Notes: a model not told the origin generated them from the sequence alone. DNA of 5,810 nucleotides from Rudanella sp. (GCA_026785985.1 JAJAYX010000066.1:1-5810), one strand, 5' to 3'. Shown: positions 1 to 5,402, counted from the stretch's first letter. Numbers and translations: made by a program.

Positions 1-116
1 CCTCAACTGTGTTCTTCTGTTGTGGGTTAACGTACAGATAATCAACGTTGACACGATAAGGCATACTAATCGAATAGAGTTTGTGGAGTTCAACGAAAAC
101 CTAAAACATAATCAGT
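1..116. other. Upstream region of the DUF892 gene; no gene seen
   Basis: No coding region is supportable here. The stretch holds a perfect 10-bp palindrome (TCAACGTTGA, 42-51), which could be an operator half-way through the presumed promoter region, and a TAGAGTTTG at 75-83 that resembles the Bacteroidota -7 element TAnnTTTG but has one extra base between TA and TTTG. A TTG at 48-50 is too far away to be a well-spaced -33 element. There is no Shine-Dalgarno sequence before the ATG at 117. The promoter reading is weak. Confidence 0.3.
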
Positions 117-557
117 ATGGCATCGTTCATGGATCGCGTATCGGATTTCTTTAATGGAAACGACGCAGACACCGGAGAAGGCTTGAAAAGTCTGTTTATC
201 TCGGAATTGAAAGACATTTATTATGCCGAAGGTCAGGCGATCGACACACTGGGCGATCAGGCTGACGCGGCAACTACCGACGAAGTGCGGGCCGCTTTTC
301 TGCATCATCAGGAGGAATCGCGCAATCAGCGGATTCGTTTAGAGCGCGTTTTCGACAGTTTGGGTATCTCGGCAGACGAAGGATCGTGCGATGCTATTGA
401 TGGCCTCGTGAATGATGCTGGCCGGGTTGTGTCGAACACCGAATCGGGTTCGTCAACGCGGGATACCGGTCTGATTATGGCCGCACAGAAAGTGGAACAT
501 CACGAGATTGCGTCGTATGGTTCGGTGGGGCGGAACGAGTGGGGTTCAAGGGTATAA
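117..557 (+). CDS. DUF892 (YciE/YciF-type) ferritin-like protein, C-terminally truncated
   Basis: The 146-residue product is a cytoplasmic four-helix-bundle protein of the DUF892 family, relatives of ferritin/rubrerythrin that are stress-linked; the precise reaction is not settled. Helix 1 carries ELKDIYYAE (residues 30-38), helix 2 has HHQEES (63-68) followed by RLERVF, and helix 3 has QKVEHHEIASYG (124-135); these are the family's signature blocks and hold the Glu/His metal ligands. Family members usually run to about 160-170 residues, with a fourth helix bearing an EEK..D ligand block. Here the match stops right after SYG and the last ten residues (VGRNEWGSRV) look unrelated. I could not find helix 4 in any plus-strand frame downstream. 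A four-ligand-helix metal site therefore cannot form normally, so this is probably a decaying gene. It stands alone and converges on the neighbouring gene 21 bp away. Confidence 0.75.
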   Translation: MASFMDRVSDFFNGNDADTGEGLKSLFISELKDIYYAEGQAIDTLGDQADAATTDEVRAAFLHHQEESRNQRIRLERVFDSLGISADEGSCDAIDGLVNDAGRVVSNTESGSSTRDTGLIMAAQKVEHHEIASYGSVGRNEWGSRV

Positions 558-568
558 AGACGGTTTAA

Positions 569-580
569 AGGGCCGGCCCT
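569..580. repeat. 12-bp perfect palindrome between convergent genes
   Basis: AGGGCCGGCCCT is its own reverse complement and lies between the two convergent stop codons, overlapping the TAG (579-581) of the DUF4440 gene. As RNA it could form only a short AGGG/CCCT stem closed by CCGG, without a following T-run, so it is at best a weak bidirectional terminator. It may equally be chance in GC-rich DNA. Confidence 0.35.
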
Positions 581-1013
581 ATTGAATTGGCATCCTGAAT
601 GATTGCCAGGTGACCATTTGCCATTGATTGCCCTTTTTCACGTAGGCATCGGTGTACCGCAGTTTAAGGTCGTTATTCTTACCGTCGACAAGGGGTCTTT
701 TAATGTAGCACACGCCGTTAACGATGGCTGTCTTTCCGTAGAGCCTGATTTTTTGCTCCTGAACGTCAATTGAATTATACGTCGAATTTCCGTCTTTGAT
801 TGACTGAATATACGTCTGTTTGTTGTCCACATTACCGTTGGAGTGAACATACACCATGTCGTCTGCGAGGAGTTGATTTAGGACATCCGCATTTTTGGCC
901 ACCTGAGCGTCAAAGCGGGCTTTCTCTGCCGCAGCAACGGCCTTTTCATCTGCCGATTGTGCTTTAGCAACTGTTAGGGAAAGTAGTAGGGCAAGCGTAA
1001 GGAAAAGACGCAT
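579..1013 (-). CDS. Exported DUF4440 / NTF2-like (SnoaL-fold) family protein
   Basis: A 144-residue protein with a signal peptide (MRLFLTLALLLSLTVAKAQ, cleavage likely after AKA) and a mature domain of about 125 residues. The mature part reads as a DUF4440/NTF2-like cone fold: an N-terminal helix (AVAAAEKARFDAQ), then LADDMVYVHSNG and the closing strand NQWQMVTWQSFRM, which are typical of periplasmic members. Such proteins are often annotated as nuclear transport factor 2 family; no substrate can be assigned. I chose the ATG at 1013 rather than the one at 1058 because the signal peptide then starts at residue 1; the upstream extension (MMAIERWIFTLIDKT) is not signal-like and runs through the repeat-rich intergenic DNA. 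It lies 64 bp downstream of the GH32 gene on the same strand, so co-transcription is plausible. It looks intact. Confidence 0.78.
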   Translation of the reverse strand: MRLFLTLALLLSLTVAKAQSADEKAVAAAEKARFDAQVAKNADVLNQLLADDMVYVHSNGNVDNKQTYIQSIKDGNSTYNSIDVQEQKIRLYGKTAIVNGVCYIKRPLVDGKNNDLKLRYTDAYVKKGNQWQMVTWQSFRMPIQ

Positions 1014-1035
1014 AGTTTTGTCGATAAGAGTAAAA

Positions 1036-1065
1036 ATCCAACGTTCGATGGCCATCATCCAACGT
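1036..1065. repeat. Pair of direct 9-mers flanking a 10-bp palindrome in the GH32-DUF4440 gap
   Basis: ATCCAACGT occurs twice (1036-1044 and 1057-1065) with a 21-bp period, about two DNA helical turns, and between the copies sits the perfect palindrome GATGGCCATC (1047-1056). ACGTT at 1041-1045 and AACGT at 1061-1065 also form an inverted pair around the palindrome. The arrangement resembles a two-site operator, placed 23-52 bp upstream of the DUF4440 start. The regulatory role is an inference from geometry only. Confidence 0.35.
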
Positions 1066-1077
1066 CTTTACAGTAAG

Positions 1078-2601
1078 TCATTTCCAGCCGGATTCTAATT
1101 GGCGAATTTCGATGGAGCGGAGTGATTTTCCGAAAAACTCCAGTTGGGGTTTGGTCGAAGCCGGGAAAATCTGGTTAGTAAGCGTAACGGGTTCTTGGCC
1201 CTCCACAAACACCTCAACCGATGCCCGATCCACAACAATGTGCAACGTTAGCTGAGGGCGTGGAGCAGTGGGGTTGGAGGAAGACGAAACAACAAATGGG
1301 GCCGTGGTTCGGGCCGCAAACTTGGGGTTGTTCGTCAATTTTCCCGATTTTGTGCGATCCACATAAATCTCCTGCCGGGTTGAATCATACCCGATTACGG
1401 TCTCCTCGTTCGGACCGGTTTTCAGCCGCACTCCAAAGTTGCCCATGCTCCCCCGAATCATCAATTCATACGCATCAGCGTCGTTAACAAACTCGTTGGC
1501 TTCTTTGGTGTGGTCGATACCTTTGATGACCGAAATCTGGGTTTCATTCCCCTGAATCGCCTTTATTTCGTCGGCCAGTGTTTGGTGCAACACATAACCA
1601 GTGGCGGTTTTGCGAAGGGACAATTGGCGCGGCAGGGTCATGCTTCCCCGAAATGGCGAGGTGGGTATGTCGTTGGCATACTGCCAGTTGTTCATCCAGC
1701 CAATGGTAACGGGGCGGTCGAGATTGTTGATCTGAATGGCTGCGTAATAGTCTTTGCCGTAATCGAGAAAGCGGGTGACAGTGTCCTGCGGCACGAATTT
1801 TTTGCCATCGAAATCGCCCACGAAATATTGCATACCGGAGCCACCAGCCACGGCACCGTCGCCCACCGAGACGAGCATTACCCACTTTTTGGTTCTCCCG
1901 GTGCTATCGTCCTCAACAGGAACCGGCATCAGGGCGGGGCATTCCCAAATGCCCAACGCCTTGTTCCGCACCGAAAAACTGCCCACCTCCGACCAGTTTT
2001 TCAGGTCGGATGATTGATAAAACAGCGCCTTTTGCTCCTGCGGTAACATCACCGACATCACCCACCGCCCCGACGGTTCGTGCCAGAACACATTCGGGTC
2101 GCGGAAATCGGGTTGTTGCCGGTCGATAATGGGGTTGCCCGCGTATTTGATCCAGGTGCGGCCATTGTCTATACTGTAGGCCAGAAACTGACTCTGATTT
2201 CCTTTCCGATGGCCGGTATAAACAGCCACCATCGGCACCTTACCTTCACTTCCGAATCCGCTGGTATTACGCTCATCTACCACTACAGATCCCGAAAACG
2301 CCATCACCGTATCTTCGGTGATGGCCGGGGCCAGTTCTTTCCAGTGCATCAGGTCGTTGCTCACAGCATGGCCCCAAGTCATGTGGCCCCATTGAATACC
2401 GAGCGGGTTGTACTGAAAAAATAAATGGTATTCACCGTCGTAAAAGACCAGCCCGTTGGGATCGTTGGCCCAGTTTTGCCGGGGCGAAAAATGCACCTGA
2501 TTCCGAAACGGCTGGTTATAGGCGGTGTCCGTCTGGGCAACGACAGGCTGTATCAGGAAAAAGGGCAACAAGCCGAACAGGCGAAGTGCAAAACGAAGCA
2601 T
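1078..2601 (-). CDS. Secreted glycoside hydrolase family 32 beta-fructosidase (levanase/inulinase/invertase type)
   Basis: A 507-residue enzyme hydrolysing beta-fructofuranosides (levan, inulin or sucrose) outside the cytoplasm. Residues 1-23 form a signal peptide ending VVAQ. The five-bladed beta-propeller (about 35-345) holds the three family acidic residues: Asp47 in WANDPNG (nucleophile), Asp168 in FRDPN (transition-state stabiliser) and Glu220 in WECP (acid/base). Other GH32 marks are FSGS (102-105), DYGKDYYA and GWMNNWQYA. The C-terminal beta-sandwich includes DRASVEVFVEGQ. Length and motif set are complete, so it should be active. Export argues against a cytoplasmic sucrose-6-phosphate hydrolase; exo- versus endo-activity and the preferred linkage cannot be read. 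No SusC/SusD pair, fructokinase or sugar transporter is in view. Its ATG follows the remnant DUF6624 gene by 58 bp, and DUF4440 lies 64 bp downstream. Confidence 0.93.
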   Translation of the reverse strand: MLRFALRLFGLLPFFLIQPVVAQTDTAYNQPFRNQVHFSPRQNWANDPNGLVFYDGEYHLFFQYNPLGIQWGHMTWGHAVSNDLMHWKELAPAITEDTVMAFSGSVVVDERNTSGFGSEGKVPMVAVYTGHRKGNQSQFLAYSIDNGRTWIKYAGNPIIDRQQPDFRDPNVFWHEPSGRWVMSVMLPQEQKALFYQSSDLKNWSEVGSFSVRNKALGIWECPALMPVPVEDDSTGRTKKWVMLVSVGDGAVAGGSGMQYFVGDFDGKKFVPQDTVTRFLDYGKDYYAAIQINNLDRPVTIGWMNNWQYANDIPTSPFRGSMTLPRQLSLRKTATGYVLHQTLADEIKAIQGNETQISVIKGIDHTKEANEFVNDADAYELMIRGSMGNFGVRLKTGPNEETVIGYDSTRQEIYVDRTKSGKLTNNPKFAARTTAPFVVSSSSNPTAPRPQLTLHIVVDRASVEVFVEGQEPVTLTNQIFPASTKPQLEFFGKSLRSIEIRQLESGWK

Positions 2602-2659
2602 AGCATTTTTGTTATTGCAGAATTACACTCTTGCTCGGTAGAGCATCAGCGTACCGTAG
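2602..2659. other. GH32 upstream gap with overlapping inverted repeats
   Basis: This 58-bp gap between the DUF6624 remnant and the GH32 start contains TGCTC-GGTA-GAGCA (2632-2645) and an overlapping CGGTA (2636-2640) / TACCG (2652-2656) pair, which are mutually exclusive stems. On the minus strand TAATTCTG (2625-2618) is one base off the Bacteroidota -7 element TAnnTTTG and is 16 bases before the GH32 ATG, but no -33 partner is seen. A GH32 promoter here is possible but unproven. Confidence 0.25.
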
Positions 2660-3346
2660 TTACTTATTTTTCAATGACCCGCAGAAACGAGTATTCATGA
2701 TATTGACATACTCTTCAATGGCAGGCAACCCCATCTCGGCCCGACGTTTGTTCAGGTTGTCAGGGTCTTCTACAGGCTTTGGCATATAGCTCGTCTGGTC
2801 GGCGTTGAGGGTCATTTGTGTATCATAGACCTGGGACTCTCCCGGCCTACCGCTTTAACTTCAATCGTATCTATCTTTGCTCCTTTGTTGGTCAGTTCGG
2901 CGATTTTGTTCCGCCATTTCTGGTCGTCCTTCACCAGCGAATCCAATAGCCGATAAACATGAGGAAGTTTGAGGGCAGCTATTCGCTCATTCTCCAGCCG
3001 AGTCGCTTTACTGACGAGTTCCTGCCAGCGCGAATCGGCATACAGCCCTTTTAAATCCACATCCGATTTTCAAATGTCCCGTGTTATCCCAACCATCATC
3101 AAGCGACTGATTCAGCCAGCCAAACGCCTGATCTGCCTGATTGGCTAAGGCTGCTGCACAAGCAGCATTGTACAAGTCGAACGAACCCGGTTTTTTCTCT
3201 GCAAAAGCCTGATTATAAAGACTAATCGACTGATCGTACTGCTTCTTTTGGTACGATTCATATGCCTGAGACACCAGCGATTTGGTCTCCTGAGCGTAAA
3301 GCGTCGAAACAAGACACGCGAGAATGACAATAAGACTCAGGCGCAT
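2660..3346 (-). pseudogene. Broken TPR-DUF6624 exported protein gene (frameshift plus internal loss)
   Basis: Three pieces in different frames belong to one ancestral gene. Piece 1 (3346 to about 3065) has a signal peptide (MRLSLIVILACLVSTLYAQ) and TPR-like helices (AYESYQKKQYDQSISLYNQA; YNAACAAALANQADQAFGWL). Near 3063-3064 one extra base breaks the frame: removing it joins HLKI to DVDLKGLYADSRWQEL, the expected sequence in these proteins. Piece 2 (to about 2834, stop at 2812) continues to LLDSLVKDDQKWRNKIAEL, the start of DUF6624. Piece 3 (2833-2660) reads QVYDTQM, PVEDPDNLNKRRAEMGLP and AIEEY, the DUF6624 C-terminus (usually Q.YGTQ...RR...GL). From my memory of the family, about 70-90 core residues normally separate DDQKWR from QVYDTQ and are absent. 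Function of DUF6624 is unknown. It sits 32 bp after the DUF2846 gene. A short ATG-started product from piece 2 (3060-2812) is unlikely to be real. Confidence 0.8.
3063..3064 (-). other. Probable one-base insertion (frameshift site) in the TPR-DUF6624 gene
   Basis: On the minus strand the sequence AAAATCGGATGTGGAT reads K-I-G-C-G and runs out of homology. Dropping one G gives AAA ATC GAT GTG GAT, which is K-I-D-V-D followed by LKGLYADSRW. The restored reading matches the D.DL..L..D.RW pattern typical of TPR-DUF6624 proteins. It could be a real mutation or a sequencing error in the GG pair. Confidence 0.75.
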
Positions 3347-3378
3347 AGTGAACAGGATTTGAAGTAGTACAATCCGAT

Positions 3379-3813
3379 TTACTGCTCCTTCATGCAGTTG
3401 TCAATCTTCATGTCGGGAAGTTTTTTCTTGGCGGTAGACTCCGTCACCTCTGTCAAAACCAGCTTTTGCGTCATGAGCCGCGTTTTCATATCGCCCTGTA
3501 TATAATACACTTTGTTGGCTTCCACATCAAGGCTAAGAACCTCCTTATCGGGAATGCTGAGACCACCAGCCACTGTTGAAAAATCAACTTTACCTGGCTT
3601 CAGTTTAGACACAAAATACCGCTTGTTGCTGAGTCGGCACAACTCGGCACCATTGGCCCGGACGGTAAAATTGACACCAGCCCCCGCTATTTGGGTTATT
3701 CGGTAGAACACGACCGTAGCCATATCGGGAGTGGGAGCCGGGATTTCCTGGGCAAAACTGAGGGTTGAGAAGCCAAGCAGGCAGGTAAATAGGTAAAGTG
3801 CGTTACGCATCAT
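3379..3813 (-). CDS. Exported DUF2846-type protein
   Basis: A 144-residue protein with a signal peptide (MMRNALYLFTCLLGFSTLSFAQ, cleavage likely after SFA) and a single beta-rich domain. The order ATVVFYR - VRANGAELCRLSNKRYFVSKLKPGKVDF - LSLDVEANKVYYIQGD is that of DUF2846: a strand ending in YR, a short G-x-x-L..Y segment, the K.PGK turn, and the V-E-A-x-x-x-Y-Y-I block. The biochemical role of the family is unknown; members are periplasmic or envelope-associated. The tail (KLPDMKIDNCMKEQ) is polar and carries a lone Cys. LFTC early in the signal peptide is not a convincing lipobox, so I do not call a lipoprotein. Two adjacent ATGs (3813, 3810) are possible starts; no Shine-Dalgarno sequence separates them. 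It is the first gene after the metF hairpin and is followed 32 bp later by the DUF6624 remnant, suggesting one transcript. Confidence 0.72.
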   Translation of the reverse strand: MMRNALYLFTCLLGFSTLSFAQEIPAPTPDMATVVFYRITQIAGAGVNFTVRANGAELCRLSNKRYFVSKLKPGKVDFSTVAGGLSIPDKEVLSLDVEANKVYYIQGDMKTRLMTQKLVLTEVTESTAKKKLPDMKIDNCMKEQ

Positions 3814-3884
3814 GATACAATTAATTGGTTAACCGTTTATTTGGTAAAGAAAGCGTTTTTTAACTCAAAATCCCAGTAGTGCTG

Positions 3885-3929
3885 AGTGGCACGACCGCCG
3901 GGCGGGCCCGTCAAAGTCGTGCTACCACT
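3885..3929 (-). terminator. GC-rich hairpin downstream of metF, possible terminator
   Basis: AGTGGCACGAC (3885-3895) pairs with GTCGTG (3916-3921) and CCACT (3925-3929), giving an 11-bp stem with a 3-base bulge (CTA, 3922-3924). Inside the loop CGGG (3899-3902) can pair with CCCG (3907-3910), making a second small stem. On the minus strand it begins 17 bases after the metF stop. No T-tract follows directly; TTTT appears only about 14 bases later, so it is not a canonical intrinsic terminator and could instead shape the 5' leader of the DUF2846 transcript. Confidence 0.45.
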
Positions 3930-3945
3930 ATTCTATGCCACAGAC

Positions 3946-4905
3946 TCAGAATACCTCCCGCGCAATTTTGGCCACGTTGTCCGCTTTGCCCATCGTATAA
4001 TAATGGAGAACGGGTGCGCCACCAGCCATTAGCTCGCGGGATTGCTGAATGCCCCACTCAATGCCCACCTGCCGAACCTGCGTGTCGTTTTCGCACGCTT
4101 CAACGGCTTTCACCAGGTCGTCGGGCATGTGTAGGTGGAAAATTCGGGGCAGAATTTCTAATTGTCGGCGGGTGCTGAGGGGTTTCAAGCCCGGAATAAT
4201 CGGGATGGTGATGCCGTGTTCGCGACACCGGGCCACAAAATCGAAATAGCGGGCATTGTCGAAAAACATCTGGGTGACCATGTAGTCGGCTCCCTTGTCA
4301 ATTTTTTTCTTCATAAAATCGAAGTCCGTATCGTGGTCAATGGCCTCAAAATGTTTTTCGGGGTAAGCGGCCACGCCAATACAGAAACTACTGGGAGCCA
4401 GAGCGGTATCTTCTTCGTGCAGGTAAATTCCCTGGTTCATGTTCGTGACCTGCTCCACCAGTTCACTGGCGTAGGAGTAGCCGTTTTCTTTGGCCTTGAA
4501 GGTATTGAAGGGTTTGGCCGGATCGCCCCGCAGCACCAGCACATTGTCGATGCCCAGGTAGTGCAGGTCGATCAAAAAATCTTCGGTTTCATCGCGGCTG
4601 AAGCCCCCACACAACACGTGTGGCACAGCATCGACCCCAAATCGGTGCATAATGGCCGAACAGATGCCAACTGTGCCAGGGCGTTTGCGGGTCACGATTT
4701 TCTGGATAGTACCGTCGGGCAGGGGTCGCTCAATATATTCTTCGCGATGGTAGGTCACGTCGATAAACGGCGGTTTGTACTCCATCAGCGGCTCAATATT
4801 GTCGAGCAGGTTTTTAAGTGTATCGCCTTTAATGGGCGGAATTACTTCAATCGAGAAGATTGTCTTCCCGTTTGCGTTACGAATATGGTCAGTGATTTTG
4901 GTCAT
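3946..4905 (-). CDS. metF: 5,10-Methylenetetrahydrofolate reductase
   Basis: The 319-residue cytoplasmic flavoenzyme reduces 5,10-methylene-THF to 5-methyl-THF with NAD(P)H and FAD, supplying the methyl group for methionine synthesis. It shows the TIM-barrel family blocks in order: FSIEVIPP (17-24, Glu20 matching the catalytic Glu28 of E. coli MetF), DVTYH (49-53), PHVLCGG (95-101), LVLRGDPAK (Asp128, matching E. coli Asp120 near the flavin), GVAAYPEKH, QMFFDNARYF and IIPGLKPLSTRRQL. The C-terminus (GIEWGIQQSRELMAGGAPVLHYYTM) is complete. A longer loop around residues 55-75 relative to E. coli MetF is the main length difference (319 versus 296). The ATG lies one base after the hicA TAG (TAG-C-ATG), with an AGGA a few bases upstream, so translation is probably coupled to hicA and metF may depend on the hicBA promoter. 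No SAM riboswitch fits in this arrangement. Confidence 0.95.
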   Translation of the reverse strand: MTKITDHIRNANGKTIFSIEVIPPIKGDTLKNLLDNIEPLMEYKPPFIDVTYHREEYIERPLPDGTIQKIVTRKRPGTVGICSAIMHRFGVDAVPHVLCGGFSRDETEDFLIDLHYLGIDNVLVLRGDPAKPFNTFKAKENGYSYASELVEQVTNMNQGIYLHEEDTALAPSSFCIGVAAYPEKHFEAIDHDTDFDFMKKKIDKGADYMVTQMFFDNARYFDFVARCREHGITIPIIPGLKPLSTRRQLEILPRIFHLHMPDDLVKAVEACENDTQVRQVGIEWGIQQSRELMAGGAPVLHYYTMGKADNVAKIAREVF

Positions 4906-4906
4906 G

Positions 4907-5128
4907 CTATCCTAATTGATGCCAGTCTTCCTGGCTAATACCCGCCTGTTTGAGTAAGCGATGAAGTAAACCCACCGAAATATCGCCCTGGTGGGGATTG
5001 GGGATGGTTAGCTTGAGAGAGCCTTTCACCATGTACTGATATTTACCACCAGACTCAGGGCCAACAAACCCCGCTTTGCGGAGCATTTTGATAAATTCAG
5101 CCCGACTAATAGCACGAAGTGGAGGCAT
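4907..5128 (-). CDS. hicA: HicA-type toxin, catalytic His replaced by Tyr
   Basis: The 73-residue protein has the small dsRBD-like HicA fold; active HicA toxins bind and cleave mRNA and are neutralised by HicB. Visible marks are ISRAEFIKMLRKAGF (7-21), SGGKYQYMVKG (26-36), LTIPNPHQGDIS and LLHRLLKQAGISQEDW at the end. In the family the G-[SG]-x-H position holds the catalytic His; in this subgroup I recall GGKHQ. Here it is Tyr30 (codon TAT at 5041-5039), one C-to-T change from CAT. The toxin may therefore be inactive or act only as an RNA-binding partner. I chose the ATG at 5128 (MPPLRAIS) because the upstream in-frame extension to 5230 overlaps most of hicB and is not HicA-like. It begins one base after the hicB stop (TAA-T-ATG) and ends one base before metF. 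Confidence 0.88.
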   Translation of the reverse strand: MPPLRAISRAEFIKMLRKAGFVGPESGGKYQYMVKGSLKLTIPNPHQGDISVGLLHRLLKQAGISQEDWHQLG

Positions 5129-5129
5129 A

Positions 5130-5369
5130 TTAAGCGGCTTCGATAACAGGATTAAGGTCAATTTCGTCAACAACGGGCAAACTATGACCGTGCCTGACAC
5201 CAACAATAATCCAGCCTTCCAGTACATCAATGAGTTGTTCCCGGCACGATTCTAACGTATCGCCGTAAGCTACGATGCCATCGAAACCAGGAATTTCGGC
5301 ATAGAATGTACCATCCTCGAGTTCGTAATGCGCCTTCCGTAAGACGCTCTGTATGTATTCGGCGATCAT
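5130..5369 (-). CDS. hicB: HicB-type antitoxin, short form
   Basis: The 79-residue protein matches the HicB/UPF0150 partial RNase H-like fold: AHYELEDGTFYAEIPGFDGIVAYGDTLESCREQLIDVLEGWI contains the strand-strand-helix core with the P-G-x-x-G-x-x-A-x-G-x-T pattern. It should bind and silence the HicA encoded immediately downstream. Many HicB antitoxins add a ribbon-helix-helix or HTH domain at the C-terminus for autoregulation; here the protein ends shortly after VVDEIDL, so no DNA-binding domain is present and operator binding by the complex is uncertain. Antitoxin precedes toxin, the reverse of the classic hicAB order but common in this short-HicB subgroup. The start at 5369 has no Shine-Dalgarno sequence and lies 33 bp after the PAP2 stop. 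Confidence 0.88.
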   Translation of the reverse strand: MIAEYIQSVLRKAHYELEDGTFYAEIPGFDGIVAYGDTLESCREQLIDVLEGWIIVGVRHGHSLPVVDEIDLNPVIEAA

Positions 5370-5392
5370 AGATAAGGAATTCGTTTATCCAG

Positions 5393-5400
5393 CAAAACTA
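5393..5400 (-). promoter_or_regulatory. Candidate -7 element of a hicBA-metF promoter
   Basis: On the minus strand TAGTTTTG fits the Bacteroidota -7 consensus TAnnTTTG exactly and ends 23 bases before the hicB ATG. No clear TTTG -33 element is found at the usual distance upstream, where the sequence overlaps the end of the PAP2 gene. A chance match to such a short motif is possible. Confidence 0.3.
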
Positions 5401-5402
5401 AC

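Noticed and set aside
1014..1058. Upstream ATG for the DUF4440 protein
   Set aside because: It would place 15 polar/aromatic residues before the signal peptide and run through the repeat array; the ATG at 1013 gives a normal exported protein.
1510..2013. Plus-strand open frames opposite the GH32 gene
   Set aside because: They mirror a well-conserved enzyme on the other strand and show no domain pattern or start signal.
2631..2650. TTGCTCGGTAGAGCATCAGC resembles a tRNA D-arm
   Set aside because: There is no matching acceptor stem, anticodon arm or T-arm (no GGTTCGA-like block) nearby, and the D-loop is too short; the likeness comes from the short inverted repeat.
2812..3060. Independent 82-residue gene
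   Set aside because: Its sequence continues the preceding TPR gene once a single base is removed, and its last ten residues lie past a second frame change.
3789..3792. Possible lipoprotein signal (LFTC) in the DUF2846 protein
   Set aside because: Cys lies too early in the hydrophobic stretch and the -1 and -2 positions fit a lipobox poorly; a standard SFA-Q cleavage site follows.
4162..4938. Long plus-strand open frame (258 codons) opposite metF
   Set aside because: It is the antisense shadow of a clearly conserved MetF, with no recognisable motif of its own.
5129..5230. N-terminal extension of HicA beginning at 5230
   Set aside because: It overlaps hicB in another frame, and HicA homology begins only at the ATG at 5128.
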